DNA of 64,000 bases from Myxococcaceae bacterium JPH2 (lineage in GTDB: Bacteria; Myxococcota; Myxococcia; Myxococcales; Myxococcaceae). Both the position numbers and the translations under genes were made by a program. The notes beneath the pieces are model-generated. The model searched no databases and was not told the origin of the DNA. It was given only the letters and a program-made list of their open reading frames with translations. Below are positions 32,372 to 40,282 of the stretch, in pieces. Position 1 is the first letter of the stretch. Each line of letters begins with the position of its first letter. The stretch spans positions 1 through 64,000 of the forward strand of contig JAEMGR010000016.1 in assembly GCA_016458225.1 (NCBI GenBank), given 5' to 3'.

Positions 32372-34108
32372 TCAGCGCCAGAGGTTCGTGCGCGCCAGCT
32401 CCAGGACTTCATCGCCTCGGCCGCTCAGCAGGGCCTTGACGGAGAAGAGGGTGAAGCCCGCGGCCATGGCGGCGGTGATGCGCGGAGGCATCACCAGCTC
32501 CGAGCGACTGACGACGGCGTCCACGAGCGCGGGGCCCGGCGTGGCGAGCGCCTCGGCCACCGCGGCGTCGACGTCCGCTGGGTCCTGCACCCGGATGCCG
32601 CGCATGCCGATGGCTTGGGCCAGCGCCGCGAAGTCGGGATTGCGCAGCGTCGTGCCCATGTCGAGCAGGCCCGCCACCTGCTGCTCCATGCGCACGAACC
32701 CGAGCGAGCCGTTGTTGAAGATGACGACCTTGATGGGCAGCCCGTGCTGCACGAGGCTGAGCACGTCGCCCATCAGCATGGTGAAGCCCCCGTCGCCCGC
32801 GAAGGCGATGACCTGCCGTCCGGGGAACGCCTTCTGCGCGCCAATGGCCTGGGCGAGCGCGCTCGCCATGGAGCCGTGGTTGAACGAGCCGAGCAAGCGG
32901 CGCTGGCGCGTCATGGTCGCGTAGCGCGCGGCCCAGACCGTGGGCAGGCCCACGTCGCACGTGAAGATGGCGTCCTCGGTGGCGTGGGTGCTGAACGCGC
33001 GCGCCACCTGCGGCGGATGAAGGGGCGTCTTGCCGGGCGTGCCCTCCGCGAGCGCGTCCAGCTCCGCGCGCGTCTTCTGGTAGTGCGCGAGCGCCCGGTC
33101 CAGGTGCTCCCGCTTCGTCTTCTCTTCGAGGAGCGGCAGCAGCGCCCCGAGCGTGTCCGCCACGGTGCCCACCAGGCCCAGGTCCACGGGCGCGCGGCGT
33201 CCGATGTTCTCCGGGCGCACATCCACCTGGAGGACGCGGGTGCTCGCGCTGTCGGGATAGAACTGGCGATAGGGAAAGTCCGTGCCGAGCATCAGCAGCA
33301 CGTCGCAGTCGAGCATGGCCCAGTATCCCGACGCATAGCCGATGAGCCCGGTGAGGCCCACGAAGCAGGGGTTGTCCGGCTCGAGGTATTCCTTGCCGCG
33401 CAGCGCGGTGACGACGGGCGCCTTGAGCTTGCGCGCCAGTTCAATCACCCGCTCGCTCGCGCCCTCGCAGCCCGCGCCGCACAAGAGCGTGACGCGGGCC
33501 GCGCCGTTGAGCAGCGTGGCCGCGGACTCCAGCAGCGTCGCGCGCGGAAGCACGTGGGGCGAGGGGAGGGTGAGCGACTCGAGGCTCGGCATGCGCGCCG
33601 ACACCGCCTTCTGCAGCGCCACATCGCCCGGAATGACGATGACCGAGACACCCCGCTGGCCCACCGCGGCGCGGATGGCGATCTCCAACGTCCGAGGCAT
33701 CTGCTCCGCGGAGGAAACGAGCGCGCGGTAGTGACTGCAGTCGCGGAAGAGCGCCTCGGGATGGGTCTCCTGGAAGTAACCCGAGCCCAGCTCCGGCGAG
33801 GGAATCTGCGCCGCGATGGCCAGCACGGGCACGCGGCTGCGGTGGCAGTCGAACAGGCCGTTGATGAGGTGCAGATTGCCCGGCCCGCAGCTCCCCGCGC
33901 AGACCGCGAGGGTTCCGGTGAGGTGGGCCTCCGCGCCCGCCGCGAAGGCCGCGGCCTCCTCGTTGCGCAGCGCGACCCACTCGAGGTCCCCGCGCCGTCG
34001 CAGCGAGTCCGTGAGCGCGTTCAGACTGTCACCCACCACGCCGTAGATTCGCTTCGCTCCGGCCAGGGCCAGGGTCTCCACGAACTGATCCGCCACGGTC
34101 GTCTTCAT
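32372..34108 (-). CDS. poxB: Pyruvate dehydrogenase (quinone)/pyruvate oxidase
   Basis: A 578-residue ThDP- and FAD-dependent enzyme that oxidatively decarboxylates pyruvate to acetate and CO2 and passes electrons to quinone. It follows E. coli PoxB almost motif by motif: GVVGDSLNALTDSLRR, NEEAAAFAAGAEA, CAGSCGPGNLHLINGLFDCHR, GSGYFQETHPEALFRDCSHY, and the ThDP motif GDGGFTMLMGDV...IFNNGSLGFV. E. coli PoxB has 572 residues, with membrane binding through the C-terminus. The start at 34108 (MKTTVADQF) fits the family. The gene converges on the alpha/beta-hydrolase (4 bp) and diverges from the NAD(P)-binding protein. Confidence 0.95.
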   Translation of the reverse strand: MKTTVADQFVETLALAGAKRIYGVVGDSLNALTDSLRRRGDLEWVALRNEEAAAFAAGAEAHLTGTLAVCAGSCGPGNLHLINGLFDCHRSRVPVLAIAAQIPSPELGSGYFQETHPEALFRDCSHYRALVSSAEQMPRTLEIAIRAAVGQRGVSVIVIPGDVALQKAVSARMPSLESLTLPSPHVLPRATLLESAATLLNGAARVTLLCGAGCEGASERVIELARKLKAPVVTALRGKEYLEPDNPCFVGLTGLIGYASGYWAMLDCDVLLMLGTDFPYRQFYPDSASTRVLQVDVRPENIGRRAPVDLGLVGTVADTLGALLPLLEEKTKREHLDRALAHYQKTRAELDALAEGTPGKTPLHPPQVARAFSTHATEDAIFTCDVGLPTVWAARYATMTRQRRLLGSFNHGSMASALAQAIGAQKAFPGRQVIAFAGDGGFTMLMGDVLSLVQHGLPIKVVIFNNGSLGFVRMEQQVAGLLDMGTTLRNPDFAALAQAIGMRGIRVQDPADVDAAVAEALATPGPALVDAVVSRSELVMPPRITAAMAAGFTLFSVKALLSGRGDEVLELARTNLWR

Positions 34109-34333
34109 GCGGTGCGCCTCGCCCGCTCCGGCTTGAACGCGAGCCGCCATCGGAGCGCTCGCGGTGATTCCATGCCAACTCGCGCGCGGCCCGCGCACCC
34201 AACCCACGCGACGGTTGGACAGCGGACGATGCGGCCGACCCATGAGGGCGGATGCGTTCCCGTTGGCTTCCGGACAGCGCGCCCAGCCGCGGGGCAAGTG
34301 TCGTCGCCCGAGCGCGCGGCTCAGCATTCCTCC

Positions 34334-34966
34334 ATGAAGATCGCCCTATATGGAGCCACCGGTGTCCTCGGTCGTCGCATCGCCCAGGAGGCCCTGTCCC
34401 GAGGTCATCAGGTCCTCGCCCTCTCGCGAGATCCGTCCAGGCTCGACCTGAAGGATCCCCAGCTCACGAGCGCCCGCAGCGACGCGAAGGACCCCGCCGA
34501 CGTGGCCCGTCACGTGGCGGGGCAGGACGTGGTGGTCTCCGCGCTCGCACCGGATGGAGGCAACCCCAGCTCGCTGGTCGCCCTCACGCGCTCACTCATC
34601 GACGGTGTGCAGCGCGCGGGCGTCCGCCGGCTCCTCATGGTGGGCGGCGCGGGCAGCCTGGAGGTGGCGCCTGGCAAGCAGCTCGTGGACGCGCCCGAGT
34701 TCCCCGTGTCGTGGAAGCCCATCGCCATCGCGCACCGGGACGCGCTCGACGTGCTCCGGAAGTGTCCGCTCGAATGGACCTCGCTGAGCCCCGCCGCGCT
34801 CATCCAGCCCGGCCAGCGCACCGGCAAGTTCCGCCTGGGCACCGAGCAGCTCGTGGTCGACGCCAAGGGCGAGAGCCACATCTCCGCCGAGGACTACGCC
34901 GTCGCGCTCGTCGACGAGTTGGAGAAGCCGAAGCACCTGCGCCAGCGCTTCACTGTCGGCTACTGA
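34334..34966 (+). CDS. NAD(P)-binding Rossmann protein (YwnB/NmrA-like)
   Basis: A 210-residue atypical short-chain oxidoreductase. The dinucleotide loop is GATGVLG (7-13), with DVVVSALAPDGGNPSSL and RRLLMVGGAGSLEVAPG typical of the YwnB/flavin-reductase-like group, and LSPAALIQPGQRTGKFRLGTEQLV near the end. Related proteins reduce flavins or quinones or sense redox state. A strong terminator follows at 34993-35032. It starts 225 bp from divergent poxB. Confidence 0.88.
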   Translation: MKIALYGATGVLGRRIAQEALSRGHQVLALSRDPSRLDLKDPQLTSARSDAKDPADVARHVAGQDVVVSALAPDGGNPSSLVALTRSLIDGVQRAGVRRLLMVGGAGSLEVAPGKQLVDAPEFPVSWKPIAIAHRDALDVLRKCPLEWTSLSPAALIQPGQRTGKFRLGTEQLVVDAKGESHISAEDYAVALVDELEKPKHLRQRFTVGY

Positions 34967-34992
34967 GCACTCGCTCCCAGCCGTCCCTCCCG

Positions 34993-35032
34993 CGCGCCGT
35001 CCCCTTTCCGAGGGGCACGGCGCGTCGTCTTT
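34993..35032 (+). terminator. Intrinsic terminator after NAD(P)-binding protein gene
   Basis: CGCGCCGT-CCCC (34993-35004) pairs with GGGG-c-ACGGCGCG (35012-35024) around a 7-nt loop, giving 12 pairs with one bulged C, followed by TCGTCTTT. The stem begins 27 nt after the stop codon and separates this gene from the tetR operon. Confidence 0.7.
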
Positions 35033-35125
35033 CCAGGAGCCACCGAGGCGCCCGAGCGCTCGGGCCGTGAGCCGCGGGCCTGCGTGGGCACCGCTGCCCT
35101 ATCGCTCGGCGGCCGACCCGCGCGC

Positions 35126-35153
35126 TTGACGGAAGTCCGAGGCCGGGTAAATC
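35126..35153 (+). promoter_or_regulatory. Candidate promoter of tetR-emrB-emrA operon
   Basis: TTGACG (35126-35131) and TAAATC (35148-35153) with a 16-bp spacer. The predicted transcription start falls near 35160, inside the dyad at 35158-35189 and only a few bases before the ATG at 35166, so the mRNA would be nearly leaderless. Confidence 0.4.
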
Positions 35154-35157
35154 ATTG

Positions 35158-35189
35158 CTCAGAAAATGAATCCAGATTCAAAATCTGAG
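35158..35189. promoter_or_regulatory. 32-bp dyad operator over the tetR start codon
   Basis: CTCAGA-AAA-TGAATC-CA-GATTCA-AAA-TCTGAG. The outer arms (35158-35163, 35184-35189) and inner arms (35167-35172, 35175-35180) are exact reverse complements about one centre (35173/35174); only the AAA spacers break symmetry. It covers the predicted +1 and codons 1-8 of the TetR gene. The arrangement fits autorepression by the TetR protein, and the 32-bp size could hold two nested dimers. Confidence 0.6.
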
Positions 35190-35789
35190 GCGCCCGTCCA
35201 GAAACTGCGCTCGCGCATCAAGGAGGCCACCTCCGAGGCCATCCTGAAGGCGGCGGCGGAAGTGTTCGTGGACCAGGGGCTCCACTCGGCGCGGATGGAG
35301 TCCATCGCCGAGCGGGCGGGCGTGTCGGTGGGCACGCTCTACAACCACTTCGCTGACCGAGCGGCCTTGCTGGAGGCCCTCAAGACGCAGCGTCGCCAGT
35401 GGCTGTTCGACCGCCTGGACGAGACGCTGGAGCCCCTGACGGGGCAGCCCTTCCGGGTGCAGGTGCGAGCGTTCGTGGAAGCGCTCTTCGCGCACGTCTG
35501 CAACAAGGACGCGTTCGCGCGGCTGCTCATGCAGCAGCAAGAGGAGATGGTTCGCAACGCGGGCCACACCAAGGCGCTGGCCGAGCTGCACCGCCGGCTG
35601 GAGGTGCTCCTCGACGTGGGCATCCGCGCCGGCGAGGTGCGGGCCGAGGGGCGCGCGCTCTATCCCACGCTGCTGATGGGCATGGTGCGCGCCCTCATCC
35701 TGCGCCGCGAGGCGCTGGGGGCGGAGGCGATGACCGGCGCCTGGGTCGATGAGGTCGTGCGCGTCTTCCTGAAAGGCATCGAGGTCTAA
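35166..35789 (+). CDS. TetR-family transcriptional regulator of efflux operon
   Basis: A 207-residue TetR repressor. The N-terminal helix-turn-helix is AILKAAAEVFVDQGLHSARMESIAERAGVSVGTLYNHFADRAALL (about 25-69); the remainder is the helical ligand/dimer domain. It is the first gene of an operon with an EmrB-type exporter (2-bp gap) and an EmrA-type adaptor, so it most likely controls its own transcription and the pump in response to an exported compound. The start codon has no Shine-Dalgarno and lies inside the dyad operator. Confidence 0.92.
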   Translation: MNPDSKSEAPVQKLRSRIKEATSEAILKAAAEVFVDQGLHSARMESIAERAGVSVGTLYNHFADRAALLEALKTQRRQWLFDRLDETLEPLTGQPFRVQVRAFVEALFAHVCNKDAFARLLMQQQEEMVRNAGHTKALAELHRRLEVLLDVGIRAGEVRAEGRALYPTLLMGMVRALILRREALGAEAMTGAWVDEVVRVFLKGIEV

Positions 35790-35791
35790 CC

Positions 35792-37420
35792 ATGGCTGTG
35801 TCCGCCGCCTTGTCCGTGCCGGTGGGCGCCGCAACGCGCCCGCCCGTCAACAAGTGGTTGGTCACGTTGTCGGTGACGTTCGGCACGCTGATGGGCGCCA
35901 TCGACTCGTCCATCGTCAACGTGGCCCTTCCTCAGATTCGCGGCGCGGTGGGCGCCACGGTGCAGGAGATCACCTGGGCCAGCACGGGCTTCGTCATCGC
36001 CACGGTGATGGTGATGCCGCTCACGGGCTTCCTCGGGCGCCTCTTCGGACAGAAGCGGGTGTACCTCGCGTGTCTGGTGTTGTTCGTCGCGGGCTCGTTC
36101 CTCTGTGGGCTCGCGTGGAACCTGCCCACGCTGGTGCTCTTCCGTTTCCTCCAAGGATTGGGGGCCGGCGCGCTCCAGCCCACCGAGCAGGCCATCCTCC
36201 GTCAAACGTTCCCGCCCAAGGAGCAGGGCACGGCGATGGCCGTGTTCGCCATGGCGGTGATGGTGGGCCCGGCGATTGGCCCCACGCTCGGCGGCTACAT
36301 CGTCGACAACTGGCACTGGTCCTGGATCTTCTTCATCAACGTGCCGGTGGGCATCCTCGGCTTCTTCATGGTCGTGCGCTTCGTGCACGAGGACGAGGAG
36401 CTGCGGACCGCGGCGCAAGCGGAGGCCGCTCGGCAGCGCAAGCACATGGACTGGTCGGGCATTGTCCTCTTGTGCGTGGGCCTGGCCTCGCTCCAGTACC
36501 TGCTGGAGGAAGGGCAGAGCCATGACTGGTTCGACTCGGCGCTGATTACCGGCTGCACGCTCTTGGCCGTCACCTGCCTCATCGCCTTCGTCATCCGCGA
36601 GCTGACGGCGGTGGCGCCGGCCGTCAACCTGCGCCTCTTCAAGGACCCGGTGTTCGCGTCGGGCACGATGCTCAACGCGGTGGTGTTCGCCGTGCTCATG
36701 GCGAGCATGTTCCTCCTGCCGCTGTTCATGCAGGAGCTGCTCGGCTTCACCGCGACGCAGTCGGGTCTGGCGCTCATGCCGCGCACGCTGGTGATGCTGG
36801 CGATGATGCCGCTGGCGGGCCGGATGTACGGCCGCGTGCCGGCGCGGGTGATGGTGGTGGCGGGCATCGTGCTGGCGGGCCTGGGGGCCTACCAGATGGG
36901 CGGCTTCTCGCTCGACACGGGCGCGCGCAACATCATCAGCGCCATCGCGTTGCAGGGCGTGGGCTTCAGCCTCCTGTTCGTCCCGCTGAGCGCCACGGCG
37001 CTGTCGAACGTGCCGCGTGAGCGCATGGCGGACGCGACGGGCCTCAACTCGCTCTTGCGCCAGATTGGTGGCTCGGTGGGACTGGCCATCTTCGCGACGA
37101 TGCTGACGCGCCACACGGTGGAGGCCAAGGCGGCCATCGCCGCGCACGTCACGCCCGAGCGCGTGGAGGTCGCCACGCGCATGGCGCTGATGCAGAAGGG
37201 CCTGATGGCGCGCGGTCTGGACGTGGTGAGCGCGAAGGCGGCCAGCCTCCAGATGATGGCGGGCAGCGTGTCGCGGCAGGCCGCGGTGCTGGCCTTCGAC
37301 CGACTCTTCGTGCTGGCGGCGGCGTTGTTCGTGGTGGTGCTGCCGCTCGTTTACTTCCTCAAGGCCGCGCCCAGCGGCGGGGCTCCTCAAGAGAAGCCCC
37401 ACATCGACGTGGAGATTTGA
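35792..37420 (+). CDS. EmrB/QacA-type drug:H+ antiporter (DHA2, 14 TM)
   Basis: A 542-residue MFS transporter of the DHA2 group. It begins LVTLSVTFGTLMGAIDSSIVNVALPQIRG (DHA2 TM1 motif D1), with FLGRLFGQKRVYLACLVLF (motif A), GAGALQPTEQAIL, and motif C as VMVGPAIGPTLGGYIVDNWHWSWIFFINVPVG. Fourteen hydrophobic segments are expected, with a long soluble loop at about 195-225. The ribosome site is GAGG in the end of tetR. Together with the downstream adaptor it should form a tripartite pump with a TolC-like channel, which may be elsewhere or the one at 1822-3249. Confidence 0.92.
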   Translation: MAVSAALSVPVGAATRPPVNKWLVTLSVTFGTLMGAIDSSIVNVALPQIRGAVGATVQEITWASTGFVIATVMVMPLTGFLGRLFGQKRVYLACLVLFVAGSFLCGLAWNLPTLVLFRFLQGLGAGALQPTEQAILRQTFPPKEQGTAMAVFAMAVMVGPAIGPTLGGYIVDNWHWSWIFFINVPVGILGFFMVVRFVHEDEELRTAAQAEAARQRKHMDWSGIVLLCVGLASLQYLLEEGQSHDWFDSALITGCTLLAVTCLIAFVIRELTAVAPAVNLRLFKDPVFASGTMLNAVVFAVLMASMFLLPLFMQELLGFTATQSGLALMPRTLVMLAMMPLAGRMYGRVPARVMVVAGIVLAGLGAYQMGGFSLDTGARNIISAIALQGVGFSLLFVPLSATALSNVPRERMADATGLNSLLRQIGGSVGLAIFATMLTRHTVEAKAAIAAHVTPERVEVATRMALMQKGLMARGLDVVSAKAASLQMMAGSVSRQAAVLAFDRLFVLAAALFVVVLPLVYFLKAAPSGGAPQEKPHIDVEI

Positions 37421-37423
37421 GAC

Positions 37424-38653
37424 ATGACGACGACGACAGCCCCCCAGCTCGTGAAGCCCGAGGCGGGAGCGCCCGCGGCCGAGGCTGCGGCGAAGCGCGG
37501 CAAGCGTGGGTTCTTCATCCTCGGCGGCGTGGTGGTGGCGGTGCTGGTGGCCTTGGGAGGCTTCAAGGTCATCACCGCGGGGCAGGAGACCACCGACGAC
37601 GCGCAGGTCGAGGCGGACGTGGTGCCCCTGGCCGCGCGCGTGTCCGGGCCGGTGGTGTCAGTCGAGGTGGTGGACAACGCGCTCGTGCACAAGGGGGACG
37701 TGCTGGTGCGCATTGATCCGCGGCCCTATGAGGCGCGGGTGAAGCAGGCCGAGGCGGAGCTGGAGTCGGCGCGCGCGCAGGCCGTGGCGGCGGATGCCCA
37801 GGCCACGGTGGCGGCGGCGGGCGCGAAGGGTGGCTTGTCCACGGCGCGCGCCCAGGTGTCGAGCAGCACGTCGGCGGTGAGCAGCGCGGAGGCGCAGGTG
37901 GCCTCGGCGCGCGCGGCCGTGGCTCGGACGGAGGCCCAGTCTCGCAAGGCGGCGCTGGACCTGGACCGGGCCCGTCAGCTGCACGCGCAGAACGTGGTGT
38001 CGCAGCAGGCGCTGGATGATGCGCAGACAGGGCAGGACACCGCGCTGGCCGCGCTGGAAGGGGCTCGGGCGCAGCTCGCGGTGGCCGAGGAGGGTCGCCG
38101 CGCCGCGGAGAGCAAGGTGGCCGAGGCGCGGGGCCAGCTCGACATGAGCTCGCCCATCGACGAGAAGATCGCCGCGGCCCAGGCCAGCGCGTCGCTGGCG
38201 CATGCGCGCGTGAAGGGCGCGGAGGCGGCGCTGGAGCAGGCGAGGCTCCAACTCGAGGACACCCGCATCGTGGCGCCCGCGGAGGGTCAGGCGTCCAAGC
38301 TGTCCGTGCACGTGGGCCAGTTGCTGTCGCCCAGTCAGGCTGTCGCGGAGCTGGTGCCCTCGCGCACGTACGTGGTGGCCAACTTCAAGGAGACCCAGGT
38401 GGGGCACATGGTGCCCGGGCAGCACGTCGAGGTGGTGCTGGACGCGTACTCAGGCGAGAAGCTGGAGGGCACGGTGGAGAGCCTGTCGGGCGGCACCGGC
38501 GCGCGCTTCTCGTTGCTGCCTCCAGACAATGCGTCGGGCAACTTCGTGAAGGTGGTGCAGCGCGTGCCGGTCCGCATCGCCTGGGTGAATGCGCCCCAGG
38601 GGCTGGCGCTGCGCGCGGGCCTGTCGGCCGAAGTGACGGTGCACACGAAGTAG
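37424..38653 (+). CDS. EmrA/HlyD-type membrane fusion protein
   Basis: A 409-residue periplasmic adaptor. One transmembrane anchor (GFFILGGVVVAVLVALGGF, about 28-46); split biotinyl-lipoyl strands TTDDAQVEADVVPLAARVSGPVVSVEVVDNALVHKGDVLVRIDPRPYE and DTRIVAPAEGQASKLSVHVGQLLSPSQ; a long Ala-rich coiled-coil hairpin between (about 105-275); and the beta-barrel end YVVANFKETQVGHMVPGQHVEV. It partners the EmrB-type antiporter 3 bp upstream. The coiled coil is long for EmrA and could reach an outer-membrane channel directly. Confidence 0.9.
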   Translation: MTTTTAPQLVKPEAGAPAAEAAAKRGKRGFFILGGVVVAVLVALGGFKVITAGQETTDDAQVEADVVPLAARVSGPVVSVEVVDNALVHKGDVLVRIDPRPYEARVKQAEAELESARAQAVAADAQATVAAAGAKGGLSTARAQVSSSTSAVSSAEAQVASARAAVARTEAQSRKAALDLDRARQLHAQNVVSQQALDDAQTGQDTALAALEGARAQLAVAEEGRRAAESKVAEARGQLDMSSPIDEKIAAAQASASLAHARVKGAEAALEQARLQLEDTRIVAPAEGQASKLSVHVGQLLSPSQAVAELVPSRTYVVANFKETQVGHMVPGQHVEVVLDAYSGEKLEGTVESLSGGTGARFSLLPPDNASGNFVKVVQRVPVRIAWVNAPQGLALRAGLSAEVTVHTK

Positions 38654-38752
38654 CACTGGCGGGCGATATGCCTCGGCTGCTCGGGCGTTCAGGTGATGCG
38701 GGACCTCGTTGGCGCGGATGGCCGCGCGGCGATGGCCTGCTGGAGCCTGACC

Positions 38753-39706
38753 ATGTTCGAGAAGCGCAGTGTCGTGACCCTGGCATTCCTGCTGGGGTTG
38801 TCCGTCGCGTGCGGTGAGGGCGCGGCCCCTGTCGAGGGGGCGGCCACCCAGTCAACCCAGGCGGCCGTGCTGTCCGAGTGGCCCGGGCCCACGAACACCG
38901 GTGTTCCCGTGGGCAACCCGCTGCAGTCCGTGCCCGCGATGACCATCCGTGTCCCGGGCACCATCATCGAGGACGTGGAGGTCACCGGCTGCATCCAGGT
39001 GCAGGCCAATGACGTCATCATCCGGCGCACGCGCATCATCGCCAACGAGCGGTGCGGCATCTACACCGGCTTCGGTGAGTACACGGGACTGCTCATCGAG
39101 GACGTGGAAGTGGATGGCAGTCAGGCGCCCAGCGATGGCCAGGTGTTGGTGGGCTCGTCGGGCTACACGTGCCGCCGCTGCAACCTGCACCACGGCCGCA
39201 CGGGCTTCGGTCTCTCCAGCAACGTGGTGGTGGAGGACTCGTATGTCCATGACGCGCAGTCGCTGAGCCCGGAGACGCACAAGAGCGCGGCCTCGGGGCA
39301 TGGCGGCGGGAACGTCGTCCTGCGGCACAACCGCATGGAGTGTGTCGCCAACGCGTGCTCATCCGCCGTGTCGCTGTACGGCAACTTCGCGCCCATCGAC
39401 AACGTGCTGATTGAAGGCAACCAGCTGGCGACGACGGGCTCGTACTGCACCTACGGTGGCTCGCTCAGCAACAAGCCGTTTCCGCAGGGCTCCAACGTCC
39501 GCTACCTCGACAACCACTTCATGACCACGTACCACCCGGACTGCGGCATCTACGGCACGGTGGCGGGCTTCGAGGAGGATGTGCGCGGCAACCTGTGGCA
39601 GGGCAATGTCTGGGATGACAGCGCCGAGCCCGTCTGTCTGCACAACGCCGAATGCGGCACCGGCCGCAAGTGCGGTCGGCGCGGCCACTGCGTCCCCATT
39701 CCGTGA
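38753..39706 (+). CDS. Secreted right-handed beta-helix lipoprotein
   Basis: A 317-residue protein. ATG 38753 (GGAG upstream) gives a signal with lipobox FLLGLSVAC. Residues about 65-260 show short repeated strands with I/V-I-x-D and N-x-x motifs (TIIEDVEVTGCIQVQANDVIIRRTRI, GLLIEDVEVDG, SSNVVVEDSYVHDAQ, GNVVLRHNRMEC, IDNVLIEGNQL), a parallel beta-helix like those of pectate lyases and other polysaccharide-active proteins. There are many Cys (about 14), probably disulfide-bonded. No clear catalytic set was recognised. It converges on the DUF5360 gene (9 bp). Confidence 0.8.
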   Translation: MFEKRSVVTLAFLLGLSVACGEGAAPVEGAATQSTQAAVLSEWPGPTNTGVPVGNPLQSVPAMTIRVPGTIIEDVEVTGCIQVQANDVIIRRTRIIANERCGIYTGFGEYTGLLIEDVEVDGSQAPSDGQVLVGSSGYTCRRCNLHHGRTGFGLSSNVVVEDSYVHDAQSLSPETHKSAASGHGGGNVVLRHNRMECVANACSSAVSLYGNFAPIDNVLIEGNQLATTGSYCTYGGSLSNKPFPQGSNVRYLDNHFMTTYHPDCGIYGTVAGFEEDVRGNLWQGNVWDDSAEPVCLHNAECGTGRKCGRRGHCVPIP

Positions 39707-39715
39707 GCCGAGCGC

Positions 39716-40201
39716 TTAACGGGTAGCGCCACACAGGCACGTCGCCAGCGCCTCGAAGAGGCTCGGGCGCGAGGGGCTGGCGACGGTCGCCTCGGGGGCG
39801 CGCAGCAGCGGGCGGACGAAGAACAGCGGCCATAGCATCACGGCCAGGTTCGGCAGCAGCCACGTGGGATCGAACTCGCCCAGGATGGTCCAGTACGCCA
39901 CCGCCATGAGCCCCGCGCAGAAGGTCAGCGTCAGGGAGACCCACGCCATGGCGCGCCACTCCGGCCGGCCTCGTCCGTGGAGATACACGCTCAGGTATCC
40001 GGTCAGCGCGAAGAGCACGTCGAGGGGAAGGAAGGACCAGTTCCAGGCCACCACCCTTGCGTCGTGGTAGTCCTTGAACAGCCACCCCTCGGGCGGCGTG
40101 AAGACTCCCAGCGCCGCGAGGCTCGTGGCGAGCCAATAGGCGAGGAAGAGCGTGTCCGTCGTCATCAGGAACGGACGCAGGCGGCGCATCGGGTCAGCCA
40201 T
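39716..40201 (-). CDS. DUF5360-type four-TM membrane protein
   Basis: A 161-residue integral membrane protein with about four transmembrane segments: TLFLAYWLATSLAALGVF, FLPLDVLFALTGYLSVYL, WVSLTLTFCAGLMAVAYWTI and LLPNLAVMLWPLFFV. The charged loop FKDYHDARVVAWNWSFLPLD is characteristic of the DUF5360/YvaD family of unknown function. The ATG at 40201 lacks a ribosome site and lies 6 nt after TAGGGT. The gene is divergent from the WGR operon across 81 bp. Confidence 0.78.
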   Translation of the reverse strand: MADPMRRLRPFLMTTDTLFLAYWLATSLAALGVFTPPEGWLFKDYHDARVVAWNWSFLPLDVLFALTGYLSVYLHGRGRPEWRAMAWVSLTLTFCAGLMAVAYWTILGEFDPTWLLPNLAVMLWPLFFVRPLLRAPEATVASPSRPSLFEALATCLCGATR

Positions 40202-40221
40202 GCGATGACCCTAATCCCGGA

Positions 40222-40237
40222 TACCCCTTGAAGGGTA
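40222..40237. promoter_or_regulatory. TACCC-N6-GGGTA dyad in divergent promoter region
   Basis: TACCC (40222-40226) and GGGTA (40233-40237), extended inward by CTT/AAG with one bulge. It lies between the DUF5360 start (40201, minus) and the WGR gene start (40283, plus), a good place for an operator shared by both. Confidence 0.35.
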
Positions 40238-40257
40238 GGGTGGCGCATTTGTCACCT

Positions 40258-40282
40258 GGAGTGGCTATGGTCGCGCCACTCC
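40258..40282 (+). promoter_or_regulatory. 8-bp dyad abutting the first ATG of the WGR-MoxR-VWA-SWIM operon
   Basis: GGAGTGGC (40258-40265) and GCCACTCC (40275-40282) are exact reverse complements around TATGGTCGC, and the right arm touches the ATG at 40283. TATGGT (40266-40271) resembles a -10 element. The dyad could be an operator over the promoter. If transcribed, it would be a hairpin hiding GGAG and blocking the start codon. Confidence 0.5.

Noticed and set aside
40258-40282. Reading the dyad before the WGR gene as a riboswitch
   Set aside because: It is a single 8-bp stem with a 9-nt loop and no further conserved structure; operator or simple hairpin is the most it supports.
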